A DNA stretch of 61,405 nt from an uncultured Mediterraneibacter sp. GTDB taxonomy: Bacteria; Bacillota; Clostridia; Lachnospirales; Lachnospiraceae. Below the pieces are notes generated by a model. It made no database searches and had not been told where the DNA came from. It saw nothing but the letters and a program-made list of their open reading frames with translations. How positions within the stretch are numbered: the first letter of the stretch is position 1; every line of letters starts with the position of its first letter. Positions 49,358 to 58,218 of this stretch are shown here, piece by piece. Made by a program: the position numbers and the translations under genes. The stretch lies in assembly GCA_944383695.1 (NCBI GenBank), contig CALWQP010000016.1, positions 1-61,405 on the forward strand, in the 5' to 3' direction.

Positions 49358-51556
49358 ATGAGCATAGTATATGATAAAGCGCAGAAGACGCTTACGCTAC
49401 ACACAAAGAACACGACTTATCAGATGCAGATAGACAGATATGGCTTTCTGCTGCACCTATACTATGGAAAACGTGCAGACGGATGCATGGATTATCTGCT
49501 CACATTTTATGACAGAGGCTTCTCGGGAAATCCTTATGACGCCGGGAAGGATAAGACCTATTCCATGGATGCCCTTCCGCAGGAATTTCCGTCCCTTGGC
49601 ACTGGAGATTACCGGACGCCGGCTTGTATCATCAAAAATACGGACCGAACTTACAGCAGCGACTTCCGCTATGTGAGCCACAGTATCAGAGAGGGGAAAT
49701 ATTCCCTCAAAGGACTTCCCGCGGTATATGCTGATGACAGTGTGGCGCAGACGCTGGAAGTGGTGCTGGAGGACCGGGTGTCAAAAGTCCGGGCAGTGCT
49801 GCTCTACGGCGTTCTGCCGGAATATGACGTGATCACCCGCAGTGTGAAGATTGTAAATGCAAGTGCCGGGCATATCTCTGTCAAGAAGCTGGCTCCAGCG
49901 TGTCTGGATATGGTGAGCGGTGAATATGATTTTATCACCTTCTACGGACGTCATGCAATGGAGCGAAACTACCAGAGGCTCCCGGTAGGCCACGGCGTGT
50001 CTAAAATCGGGAGTCTCCGAGGCACATCAAGCCACCAGTACAATCCGGCTGTAATTCTGGCAGAGCGGGAGACTACAGAGGAGGCGGGCGGATGTTACGC
50101 CATGTCGTTTGTCTACAGCGGGGGGTTTCAGAGTGAGGCGGGAATGGATCAGTACTGTCAGACAAGAGTGCTCATGGGCTTGTGTGAAGAACAGTTTGCA
50201 TACCCGCTTGAACCAGATGAGGAGTTTCAGGCGCCGGAGGTGATACTGAGCTATTCTTCGGAAGGTCTGGGCCGTCTCTCCCAGAATCTGCACCGCTGTA
50301 TGCGCGCTCATCTGTGCAGGGGCAAGTATAAAGAGACAGTGCGCCCTGTCCTTTTGAACAGCTGGGAGGCGTTCTATTTTGACTTTACCGGGGACGCCCT
50401 TTTAAAACTGGCGGAACAGGCGGCGGCCCTGGGTATCGAGATGTTCGTCATGGATGACGGCTGGTTCGGCAATCGGGACAGTGAGCTGAGAGGTTTGGGA
50501 GACTGGGAAGTCAACGAAGAGAAGCTTGGCTGCACCCTTGGAGAGCTGAGCGGAAAAATCAATGCCATGGGACTGAAGTTCGGCATCTGGATCGAGCCGG
50601 AAATGGTCAACGAGGACAGTGAGCTGTACCGGGAACATCCGGACTGGGCATTTGTCATACCCGGACGCAGACCGAACCGCTCCAGACACCAGCTTGTCCT
50701 TGATTTCTCAAGAAAAGAAGTTGTAGATTATATTTACGAGAAGATATGCGCTGTTTTAGACCAGGGCAATGTGGAATATATCAAATGGGATATGAACCGG
50801 AGCATTGCGGATGTATACTCCGCTACCGGGGACAGCCAGGGCAGAGTCCTTTATGATTATGTGCTGGGACTGTATGATTTTCTGGAGCGGATCGTGCAGC
50901 GCTATCCGGATATCCTGATCGAGGGATGCAGCGGCGGGGGAGGACGGTTTGACGCAGGGATGCTCTATTATACGCCCCAGATCTGGTGCAGTGACAACAC
51001 GGATGCCATCGACCGGCTGGAAATCCAGTATGGCACATCCTTTATCTACCCGGTATCCTCCGTGGGCTCTCATGTGTCTGCATCGCCAAACCATCAGACC
51101 GGAAGGGTCACATCAATGAAGACCCGAGGTGTGGCAGCGACGGCAGGAACCTTCGGATATGAGCTGAATCTCAATGAACTGAGTGATGAGGAGAAAGAGG
51201 AAATCCGCGGTCAGATCAAAGAGTACAAAAAGCATGCGCGTCTGGTCCAGCAGGGCTTGTATTACCGTCTGACAAATCCTCAGTCAGCAGATACCGGAGC
51301 GTGGGAATTTGTCTCCGAAGATGGAAGAGAGGCTCTTGTCCAGGCTGTCACGATAAAGCAGCATGCAAATATGGAGGTGTCGTATATCAAGCCCCGGGGA
51401 CTTCGGGAGAATACAGTGTACCGCGAGACGGAAAGTGGCAGGAAGTACAACAGCACTGCTCTGATGGAGGCGGGCATACCTGTCCCGGTAGAGCAGGGCG
51501 AATACAGGGCTTACCAGTGGCATTTTGTGCTGGAAGATGAAAATGGCAGAAAATAA
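49358..51556 (+). CDS. Alpha-galactosidase (GH36)
   Basis: This 732-residue GH36 enzyme hydrolyses terminal alpha-galactosyl residues of raffinose, melibiose and stachyose. The nucleophile is Asp478 in YIKWDMNRS; the acid/base Asp is in CSDNTD (~546-549). The GCSGGGGRFD substrate loop is typical. No signal peptide, so it is cytoplasmic and acts on imported sugar. Length matches the family. Confidence 0.93.
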   Translation: MSIVYDKAQKTLTLHTKNTTYQMQIDRYGFLLHLYYGKRADGCMDYLLTFYDRGFSGNPYDAGKDKTYSMDALPQEFPSLGTGDYRTPACIIKNTDRTYSSDFRYVSHSIREGKYSLKGLPAVYADDSVAQTLEVVLEDRVSKVRAVLLYGVLPEYDVITRSVKIVNASAGHISVKKLAPACLDMVSGEYDFITFYGRHAMERNYQRLPVGHGVSKIGSLRGTSSHQYNPAVILAERETTEEAGGCYAMSFVYSGGFQSEAGMDQYCQTRVLMGLCEEQFAYPLEPDEEFQAPEVILSYSSEGLGRLSQNLHRCMRAHLCRGKYKETVRPVLLNSWEAFYFDFTGDALLKLAEQAAALGIEMFVMDDGWFGNRDSELRGLGDWEVNEEKLGCTLGELSGKINAMGLKFGIWIEPEMVNEDSELYREHPDWAFVIPGRRPNRSRHQLVLDFSRKEVVDYIYEKICAVLDQGNVEYIKWDMNRSIADVYSATGDSQGRVLYDYVLGLYDFLERIVQRYPDILIEGCSGGGGRFDAGMLYYTPQIWCSDNTDAIDRLEIQYGTSFIYPVSSVGSHVSASPNHQTGRVTSMKTRGVAATAGTFGYELNLNELSDEEKEEIRGQIKEYKKHARLVQQGLYYRLTNPQSADTGAWEFVSEDGREALVQAVTIKQHANMEVSYIKPRGLRENTVYRETESGRKYNSTALMEAGIPVPVEQGEYRAYQWHFVLEDENGRK

Positions 51557-51605
51557 ATGAAGGGAATCGGTCGCAGCAGACAGCAGGAAGCGGAGGATAA
51601 GACCA

Positions 51606-53528
51606 ATGGCACAAAAAAGGGGAAGGAGAAAAGAGAATACAGGAGCAGGAAAACAGCGGACAGCGCCAGGCGGCGTATCAGCCCTTCGTATAAAGACTGA
51701 GAGCGATCAGGTGTTTGAAAAGAGGCTGAACCGTCATCACGACGAATTGAGGTGGCTCTATATGGAACTGTACGGAAATGCGGATATGTTCGCTGAGCTG
51801 TGCGGTCAGATGAAGCATTATTATGATTTGAGAAAAGAGAGCCTGAAGGTTCTTGACGCAAAGCGGGAAAAGGAAGGCAAATGGTACCGAAAAAGAGACA
51901 TGCTCGGCATGATGATGTACATTGACAATTTTGCGGGGAATCTGGAAGGCGTACTGGAGAAGCTGCCCTACCTCGAGAAATGCAATGTGAACTGCATCCA
52001 CCTGATGCCCTTTCTGGATTCGCCAAAAGGGCGCTCTGACGGCGGATACGCGGTTGCCGACTTCCGCCGGGTGAGACCGGAGCTGGGAACTATGGAAGAA
52101 CTGGCAGAGCTGGCGGAAAAGTGCCATGAAAAGGGCATCAGCCTGTGCATGGATTTTGTCATGAACCACACGTCTGAGGACCACGAGTGGGCAGTGAAAG
52201 CACGCCAGGGAGATGGGGAGTACATGAGCCGTTACTTTTTCTATGCGGACCCATCCATCCCCCGGGAATATGAAAAGACCGTGCCCCAGGTGTTCCCTGC
52301 CACCGCGCCGGGGAATTTCACTTACCTGCCGGACATAGGACACTATGTGCTGACCACGTTTTATCCGTATCAGTGGGACTTGAACTACCGTAATCCAAGG
52401 GTGTTCAATGAGATGATGTACAACTTCCTTTATCTGGCAAACCAGGGAATGGACATTATCCGTATCGACGCGGTCCCGTACATCTGGAAGGAGCTGGGGA
52501 CAGACTGTCGGAATTTAAAGCAGGTACATACCATTGTCCGCATGATGCGGATGGTCGGGGAGATCGTGTGTCCGGGCATCGTACTGCTGGGGGAAGTGGT
52601 CATGGAACCGGAGAAGGTGGCGCCCTATTTTGGAACGGTGGAAAAGCCGGAATGCCACATGCTCTACAATGTGACCACAATGGCAGCCACATGGCATACC
52701 GTGGCGACAAGAGACGTCCGTCTTTTGAGAAAGCAGATTAATATTGTATGTTCGCTCCCAAAGGAGTATACTTTTCTTAACTACCTGCGCTGCCATGACG
52801 ATATCGGCTGGGGACTGGACTATGGAACGCTCAGAGAGTGGGGGATGAAAGAGGTTCCCCATAAAAAATACCTGAATGACTATTTTCAGGGAAAGACAGA
52901 GGGAAGCGTCAGCCGGGGAGAACTGTATAACGAAGACCCGGTCACCGGAGACGCCAGATTCTGTGGCACTACCGCTTCCATGTGCGGCGTTGAGAGCGCG
53001 GGCTTTGAACAGGATGACGCGAAGCTGGAGCGGGCGGTCAGGAAGGACATTATGCTGCACGCCTATATGTTCACCCAGTCAGGCATCCCGATGCTGTACA
53101 GTGGGGATGAGATCGGTCAGGTGAACGACTATTCTTACAAAGACGACCCGGATAAGGCAGTGGATTCCCGATATATCCACAGAGGGAAGTTCTGCTGGGA
53201 CCTGGTGACACATATCAGGGATAAGAAAAGCGTTCCGGGCAGGATCTTCAGCGGGCTGGATGCCCTCGAGAAAATCCGGGGCAGAGAGGCTGTATTTCAC
53301 GCAGACGCACAGGTGTACACGAAAGATTACAGCGACCATTCTATCCTATGGATTGTCCGCAGAGAGCAGGGGGAGGAACTCCACGCGGTCTTTAATTTCA
53401 GCGGTGAAGAAAAGACCATCTGGATGCCGGAAAAGGCAGTGTATACAAATCTGGTCACAGGCGATGTCGGAGAGACTGAGACTGTAGAACTGTCCGGGTG
53501 GGATTTTGTGTGGATGAAGCGGGCGTGA
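51606..53528 (+). CDS. GH13 amylosucrase-like enzyme
   Basis: This 640-residue GH13 protein has the amylosucrase-type layout: an N-terminal helical domain (~30-100), the catalytic barrel, and a C-terminal beta domain. Catalytic residues are Asp288 (IIRIDAV), Glu330 (LLGEVV) and Asp398 (RCHDDIGWG). MGRSDGGYAV and NHTSEDHEW are also typical. It probably uses sucrose released by GH36, either making a glucan plus fructose or hydrolysing it. There is no signal peptide. Sucrose hydrolase is an alternative. Confidence 0.85.
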   Translation: MAQKRGRRKENTGAGKQRTAPGGVSALRIKTESDQVFEKRLNRHHDELRWLYMELYGNADMFAELCGQMKHYYDLRKESLKVLDAKREKEGKWYRKRDMLGMMMYIDNFAGNLEGVLEKLPYLEKCNVNCIHLMPFLDSPKGRSDGGYAVADFRRVRPELGTMEELAELAEKCHEKGISLCMDFVMNHTSEDHEWAVKARQGDGEYMSRYFFYADPSIPREYEKTVPQVFPATAPGNFTYLPDIGHYVLTTFYPYQWDLNYRNPRVFNEMMYNFLYLANQGMDIIRIDAVPYIWKELGTDCRNLKQVHTIVRMMRMVGEIVCPGIVLLGEVVMEPEKVAPYFGTVEKPECHMLYNVTTMAATWHTVATRDVRLLRKQINIVCSLPKEYTFLNYLRCHDDIGWGLDYGTLREWGMKEVPHKKYLNDYFQGKTEGSVSRGELYNEDPVTGDARFCGTTASMCGVESAGFEQDDAKLERAVRKDIMLHAYMFTQSGIPMLYSGDEIGQVNDYSYKDDPDKAVDSRYIHRGKFCWDLVTHIRDKKSVPGRIFSGLDALEKIRGREAVFHADAQVYTKDYSDHSILWIVRREQGEELHAVFNFSGEEKTIWMPEKAVYTNLVTGDVGETETVELSGWDFVWMKRA

Positions 53529-53550
53529 GGACCTGAAAGGAAGAATATAA

Positions 53551-54225
53551 ATGCGTATTTTGATTGCGGAGGATGACCAGAAATTATTAAAAAGTCTTGT
53601 ATATATCTTTGAGAACGATCACTATGTGGTGGACGGAGTCGGCAATGGGAAGGATGCACTGGACTATGCCATGACAGGAGAGTACGACGGGCTTGTTCTC
53701 GATATCATGATGCCCGGAGCAGATGGGCTTGAAATCCTGAAGAAGCTGCGTCAGGCAGGCATCACGACACCGGCTCTGTTTCTCACGGCGCGGACCGAGG
53801 TGTACCAGAGAGTAGAGGGACTGGACGCCGGGGCGGACGATTATCTGTCCAAGCCCTTCTCCACCCCGGAGCTGCTGGCGCGCGTCCGCGCAATGCTCAG
53901 GCGCAAAGATAATTTCACGCCGGACATCCTGACCTTTCATAACACAGTGCTCAACCGCTCTACATACGAACTGATTTTTGAGGAGAGGGCGCAGATCCTG
54001 AGCGGAAAGGAATTTCAGGTCATGGAAGTCTTCATGCAAAAGCCCGGGGTGATCGTCCCCACGGAAGAGTTCATGACACATATCTGGGGCTGGAACACAA
54101 GTGTGGACACGAGCGTTGTATGGGTCCACATATCGAATATACGACGGAAGATCGAGAAGGTCAAAGCGCCGGTGAAGATACGGTTTATCCGGAATGCCGG
54201 ATATGTTCTGGAGGCGGACGAATGA
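53551..54225 (+). CDS. OmpR-family response regulator
   Basis: This 224-residue regulator has a receiver domain (phosphoacceptor Asp51 in LVLDIMMPGADG, Lys101 in LSKPF) and a C-terminal winged helix (~125-220). It overlaps the kinase gene by 4 bases (ATGA). The neighbouring MacB-type ABC genes are the probable targets. Confidence 0.92.
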   Translation: MRILIAEDDQKLLKSLVYIFENDHYVVDGVGNGKDALDYAMTGEYDGLVLDIMMPGADGLEILKKLRQAGITTPALFLTARTEVYQRVEGLDAGADDYLSKPFSTPELLARVRAMLRRKDNFTPDILTFHNTVLNRSTYELIFEERAQILSGKEFQVMEVFMQKPGVIVPTEEFMTHIWGWNTSVDTSVVWVHISNIRRKIEKVKAPVKIRFIRNAGYVLEADE

Positions 54226-55475
54226 TATACAAACTGCAGAGAAAATTTATTCTGATCAGTGGGATTTCCCTTGTGGTCGTGTTCGGGATCATCTTTGCCG
54301 TTATCTGCGTGATGAATGTTTCTTCCACCACCCGGGAGATGGACAGGCTGACGGATGTCATTGCCTCCCACGACGGTACGTTTCCCAGGCCGGATGCGCA
54401 GAGACCCACCCCGGAAGAGCGCGAACAGAGAGTCTCCTTTGGTCTGGGGAGAGGAGCCCCTTTAAACCGGGAAGCGCCCTTTACTACGCGCTATTTTACC
54501 GTCTGGTTTGAAAGCGGGGAGATCATCGAGGCTGATCTGGGCTCCATCAGTTCTGTCACACAGGAGGAAGCATATGGGTATGCGGAAAAAGCAGTCGCAA
54601 AAGGGGAGGAGAGAGGATGGCTGTCAGGATTCCGCTACAAGCTGTTTCATACAGAGAACGGACAGGCAGTCGTTTTTGTGGATGGGAGCATGAGCCTGTC
54701 CGTGTCATACGGAGTCATTGCGTCCGTGGGCGGAGTGCTCTTTGGAAGCGGGCTGGTCATCCTGCTTTTGATCGTTGTGTTTTCAAGGAGGGCAGTGACG
54801 CCTGCCGCTGAAAGCTACGAGAAGCAGAAACAGTTTATCACGGATGCAAACCACGAGCTGAAAACTCCTCTGACGCTGATCCTTACCAATCTGGACATTG
54901 CGGAATCCCAGGTAGGGAAAAATGAATGGCTGGAGGATATCCGATCTGAGGGGAAACGCATGACTCAGCTCGTTGATCAGCTTGTCACTTTGAGCCGCAT
55001 GGATGAAGAGGAGCAGCGTCTGGAGTACACGGATTTTTCTCTCAGTGAGGCTGTGTCAGATACAGTGTTTGAGTTCCGCCATCTTGCGGAAAAATCGGGA
55101 AAACGGCTGGACGTTAAACTGGAATCCGGTATCGAGTACACAGGGAATGAGGAAGCAGTCCGCAAGCTGCTGTCCATCCTTATGGATAACGCTGTAAAAT
55201 ACTGTGATGAGGGTGGAGAAATCTGTGTCAGCTTTGGACAGAAGAGACATCCGGTGCTGAAAGTGGAGAACAGTTACCAGGATTCGGGGGCGGTAGAACT
55301 GGACCGTCTGTTCGACCGCTTCTACCGTGCCGATAAAGCCAGAACCTATATGGGCGGGTTCGGCATCGGACTCTCCATTGCCAAAGCGATCGCTGTAAAG
55401 CATAATAGTGAGATCAGTGCGTACAGGAAAGGGGAGGACCGCATCGGGTTCAAGGTAGTTTTTAAAAAGAGCTAG
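54222..55475 (+). CDS. Sensor histidine kinase
   Basis: This 417-residue kinase has two membrane segments (~9-31 and ~163-188), an outside domain of about 130 residues with a Pro/Arg-rich part, the phospho-His211 in ANHELKTPLT and an HATPase domain (N-box DNAVKYC, FDRFYRADKAR, GGFGIGLSIAKAI). The ATG chosen overlaps the regulator stop. A terminator follows. Confidence 0.91.
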   Translation: MIYKLQRKFILISGISLVVVFGIIFAVICVMNVSSTTREMDRLTDVIASHDGTFPRPDAQRPTPEEREQRVSFGLGRGAPLNREAPFTTRYFTVWFESGEIIEADLGSISSVTQEEAYGYAEKAVAKGEERGWLSGFRYKLFHTENGQAVVFVDGSMSLSVSYGVIASVGGVLFGSGLVILLLIVVFSRRAVTPAAESYEKQKQFITDANHELKTPLTLILTNLDIAESQVGKNEWLEDIRSEGKRMTQLVDQLVTLSRMDEEEQRLEYTDFSLSEAVSDTVFEFRHLAEKSGKRLDVKLESGIEYTGNEEAVRKLLSILMDNAVKYCDEGGEICVSFGQKRHPVLKVENSYQDSGAVELDRLFDRFYRADKARTYMGGFGIGLSIAKAIAVKHNSEISAYRKGEDRIGFKVVFKKS

Positions 55476-55503
55476 ACAAAAGCAGGAGACATAAGGAAGT
55501 ATC

Positions 55504-55537
55504 AGGCGAAGGATCAAGAGAGGTCCTTCGCCTTTTT
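55504..55537 (+). terminator. Terminator of the two-component genes
   Basis: AGGCGAAGGA (55504-55513) pairs with TCCTTCGCCT (55524-55533), followed by TTTTC. Confidence 0.9.
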
Positions 55538-55636
55538 CTGTGAAAAATCTGTGGCTTTTTGCTGTCCTTAAGGGTGGCTTTAGGCGGCTGGAATAAAATG
55601 AGATGCGTGTCAAATAAAAAAAGAAAGGAAATACTT

Positions 55637-57361
55637 ATGTACATTTTAAAAAATGCACTGAAATGTATCAGCCGTTCCAAAGGAAGGAACATCCTGATCG
55701 GGCTGATCGCGTTTGTTATCGCTCTGTCCGCCTGTCTCGGACTGTCCATACGCCAGGCGGCTGAGAGCGCGAAAGAAGATACACTTGAGGACATGACCAT
55801 CACCGCGTCGATTTCATTTGACCGCCAGTCTATGATGAGCGGGATGAACACGCGCCCTGATGAAGGAGGCGGCGCTGAAGGCGGGGGCGGGTTTGACCGC
55901 AGCCAGTTTTCTTCCATGATGGAGGAGGCGGAATCGCTGACGCTGGAGGACTATGAGACCTACGCTGAGGCGGATACTGTCAAAGACTTTTACTATACGC
56001 TGACTGCTTACTTTGACGGTTCGGATGACCTGGAGGCTGTGAGTACGGACACCAGCACAGAGGCGGATGCGTCCGATTCGGAAACGGAAGCGGCGCCTGA
56101 AAACAGCGGCAGGGGATTTGCCGGAGGCGGAACTGCTCCGGGAGGCAGAGGGGGCATGACGGCAAGCGGTGATTTCACTGTGACCGGATACAGCGGGGAA
56201 AATGCCATGACAGCTTTTCTAAACGGAACCGCGTCCGTCAGCGATGGCCAGGTGTTTGAGGAGGGAACGACAGAAAGCGTCTGCATCATCCCGGAAGAAC
56301 TTGCCATATACAATGAACTGGAAGTGGGGGATGTGATCACACTGACGAACCCAGCCAGCGAGACGGAAACTTATGAACTGACAATCGAAGGGATTTATAC
56401 CAGTTCGGAGACGAATGACATGTCCTTTTCCATGTTTGGAGGCGGACAGGATCCGGCAAACAGTATCTATATGAGCGCCGCCGCGCTCCAGAGTATCCTG
56501 GATGATTCTGAATCCGTTTCTTCCACAGTGACAGACGATGATACAGGGATGGAATATGAGACAGCGGTGACAGGAATGCTGTCGGCAACATATGTGTTTG
56601 CCGATCCGGATGATTATTACCAGTTTGAGGAGGATGTGTATACAATGGGGCTGGATGACTCGTATACAGTTTCTTCAACGGACATTTCCGCTTATGAAAG
56701 CAGTCTTACACCTCTGAATACACTCAGCACAATGGCGGGCTGGTTTCTTGTTGTGATCCTGCTCATCGGAGGAGTGATCCTGATCGTGATCAATGTATTC
56801 AATGTGCGGGAGCGGAAGTATGAGATCGGCGTCCTGACTGCCATGGGGATGAAGAAAGGAAAGGTCGCTCTCCAGTTTATGGCAGAGATTCTGTTTGTCA
56901 CCATGATCGCGGTGATACTCGGCACAGCAGTGGGCGCTGTCAGCTCGGTGCCTGTGACAAACACGCTGCTTGCCACACAGGTTGAGAGCCGGCAGACGCA
57001 GCAGGCGCAGATAGAAGGAAACTTCGGGCGCGGCGGGATGCAGCAGGCGCCGCCGGATGACAGTGGAGCAGGCATCGGAGCGGATACCGGAGCAGACAGT
57101 GCGGCAGACGCCGGAGCGGATAACGAAACAGGAAGTGCAGCAGATACCGGAGCGCAAAACGGCGAAGGAAGAGGATTCTTTGGCTCGGATTTCGGGCGGG
57201 GAGCGATGAACTACATCACGGAAGTCAATTCTGCCATGAATCTCACCGTTGCACTGCAGATGGTCGGCATCGGGCTCTTGCTGACGCTTGTGGCAAGCGC
57301 GGTTTCGGTATTGTTCGTGATGCGTTACGACCCGCTTAGGATTCTGGCAAACCGTGATTAG
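55637..57361 (+). CDS. MacB/FtsX-type ABC transporter permease
   Basis: This 574-residue permease has one N-terminal membrane helix (~18-38), a large outside domain with low-complexity acidic and Gly-rich insertions (~85-185), and three C-terminal helices with the FtsX/MacB core (ILIVINVFNVRERKYEIGVLTAMGMKKG). A second Gly/Ala/Asp-rich insertion (~455-520) lies between helices 3 and 4. Such permeases move peptides or sense antimicrobials. ATG 55637 has an AAAGG site; upstream open sequence has none. Confidence 0.85.
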   Translation: MYILKNALKCISRSKGRNILIGLIAFVIALSACLGLSIRQAAESAKEDTLEDMTITASISFDRQSMMSGMNTRPDEGGGAEGGGGFDRSQFSSMMEEAESLTLEDYETYAEADTVKDFYYTLTAYFDGSDDLEAVSTDTSTEADASDSETEAAPENSGRGFAGGGTAPGGRGGMTASGDFTVTGYSGENAMTAFLNGTASVSDGQVFEEGTTESVCIIPEELAIYNELEVGDVITLTNPASETETYELTIEGIYTSSETNDMSFSMFGGGQDPANSIYMSAAALQSILDDSESVSSTVTDDDTGMEYETAVTGMLSATYVFADPDDYYQFEEDVYTMGLDDSYTVSSTDISAYESSLTPLNTLSTMAGWFLVVILLIGGVILIVINVFNVRERKYEIGVLTAMGMKKGKVALQFMAEILFVTMIAVILGTAVGAVSSVPVTNTLLATQVESRQTQQAQIEGNFGRGGMQQAPPDDSGAGIGADTGADSAADAGADNETGSAADTGAQNGEGRGFFGSDFGRGAMNYITEVNSAMNLTVALQMVGIGLLLTLVASAVSVLFVMRYDPLRILANRD

Positions 57362-57377
57362 AAGAAGGAGTGTGACA

Positions 57378-58043
57378 ATGGCGATTTTATCATTACAAAA
57401 TATCTGTTTTTCATACGGAACGTCCCCTGTGCTTAAAGACGTCTCCTATGATTTTGAAAAAGGAAGGATGTACTGCATCATCGGAAAGTCCGGTGTGGGA
57501 AAGACAACGCTTCTGTCCCTTCTGTCCGGGCTGGCGTCGCCGGATGGCGGGCATATCTTTTATGACGGACAGGACATTGCGAAGATTGACAAGTACAGAT
57601 TCCGCAGTAATTATATTGGCGTGATCTTTCAGAGCTTCAACCTGATCACAAAGTTTACTGCGGTTGAAAATGTGGTGCTTTCCATGGATATCGCAGGGAA
57701 AAAGCAGGCAAAGAAAAAGGAGCGGGCAAAGGAACTTCTGTACAGCGTGGGGCTAAGTGAGGATGAGGCGGACCGCAGGGTGCTGAAACTCTCAGGAGGC
57801 CAGCAGCAGCGCGTGGCGATCGCCCGGGCCCTCTCCTGCGACCCGGATATCATTCTGGCGGATGAACCTACCGGGAATCTGGATGGGGAGACGCAGGATG
57901 AGATCATGAAGATATTCCGGGAGCTTACTGCTCAGGGGAAATGTGTTATCCTTGTCAGCCATTCCCGGGAGGTGGCGGCAATGTGTGACGAGAGATATGA
58001 ACTGACAAAGATATCGGACAGGAAGAGCGGAAAGCTGGGATAA
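57378..58043 (+). CDS. MacB-type ABC transporter ATPase
   Basis: This 221-residue ATPase has Walker [11 protein letters not shown] (~36-45), signature [15 protein letters not shown], Walker [14 protein letters not shown] and the H-loop VSHSREV. It is the energy partner of the permease before it. ATG 57378 follows AAGGAG. Regulator, kinase, permease and ATPase form a module resembling antimicrobial peptide detoxification systems, although the permease is not BceB-like. Confidence 0.9.
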   Translation: MAILSLQNICFSYGTSPVLKDVSYDFEKGRMYCIIGKSGVGKTTLLSLLSGLASPDGGHIFYDGQDIAKIDKYRFRSNYIGVIFQSFNLITKFTAVENVVLSMDIAGKKQAKKKERAKELLYSVGLSEDEADRRVLKLSGGQQQRVAIARALSCDPDIILADEPTGNLDGETQDEIMKIFRELTAQGKCVILVSHSREVAAMCDERYELTKISDRKSGKLG

Positions 58044-58083
58044 GACAAGCGGAAAACAGGGACAAGGAAAGCGGAAGAAATAT

Positions 58084-58112
58084 TTGACATTCCTGGCCGC
58101 AGCCGATATAAT
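58084..58112 (+). promoter_or_regulatory. Promoter of glnA
   Basis: TTGACA (58084-58089) and TATAAT (58107-58112) are both perfect and exactly 17 bases apart. Transcription would start near 58118-58120. Such a strong promoter points to control after initiation. Confidence 0.9.
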
Positions 58113-58118
58113 AAGGGC

Positions 58119-58160
58119 GAAACAAGGGCGTTTCTCAGAGGAGGAGAACGCCCTTTTGTC
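58119..58160 (+). promoter_or_regulatory. glnA attenuator: hexaloop hairpin versus terminator
   Basis: GAAAC (58119-58123) and GTTTC (58130-58134) frame the six-base loop AAGGGC, with A at position 1 and G at position 4, as in ANTAR-bound hairpins. AAGGGCG (58124-58130) can instead pair with CGCCCTT (58149-58155), with an inner TTCTC/GAGAA, forming a terminator followed by TTGTCTT. The two folds exclude each other. The ANTAR protein encoded downstream of glnA is the likely binder. A clear second hexaloop hairpin is not seen; a GG-starting hexaloop lies at 58178-58193. Confidence 0.65.
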
Positions 58161-58218
58161 TTATCAGACAGGAGTGGACCGGGGTGAGCCGGTTTCAGGT
58201 GAAAGGAGGCTTTATCAT

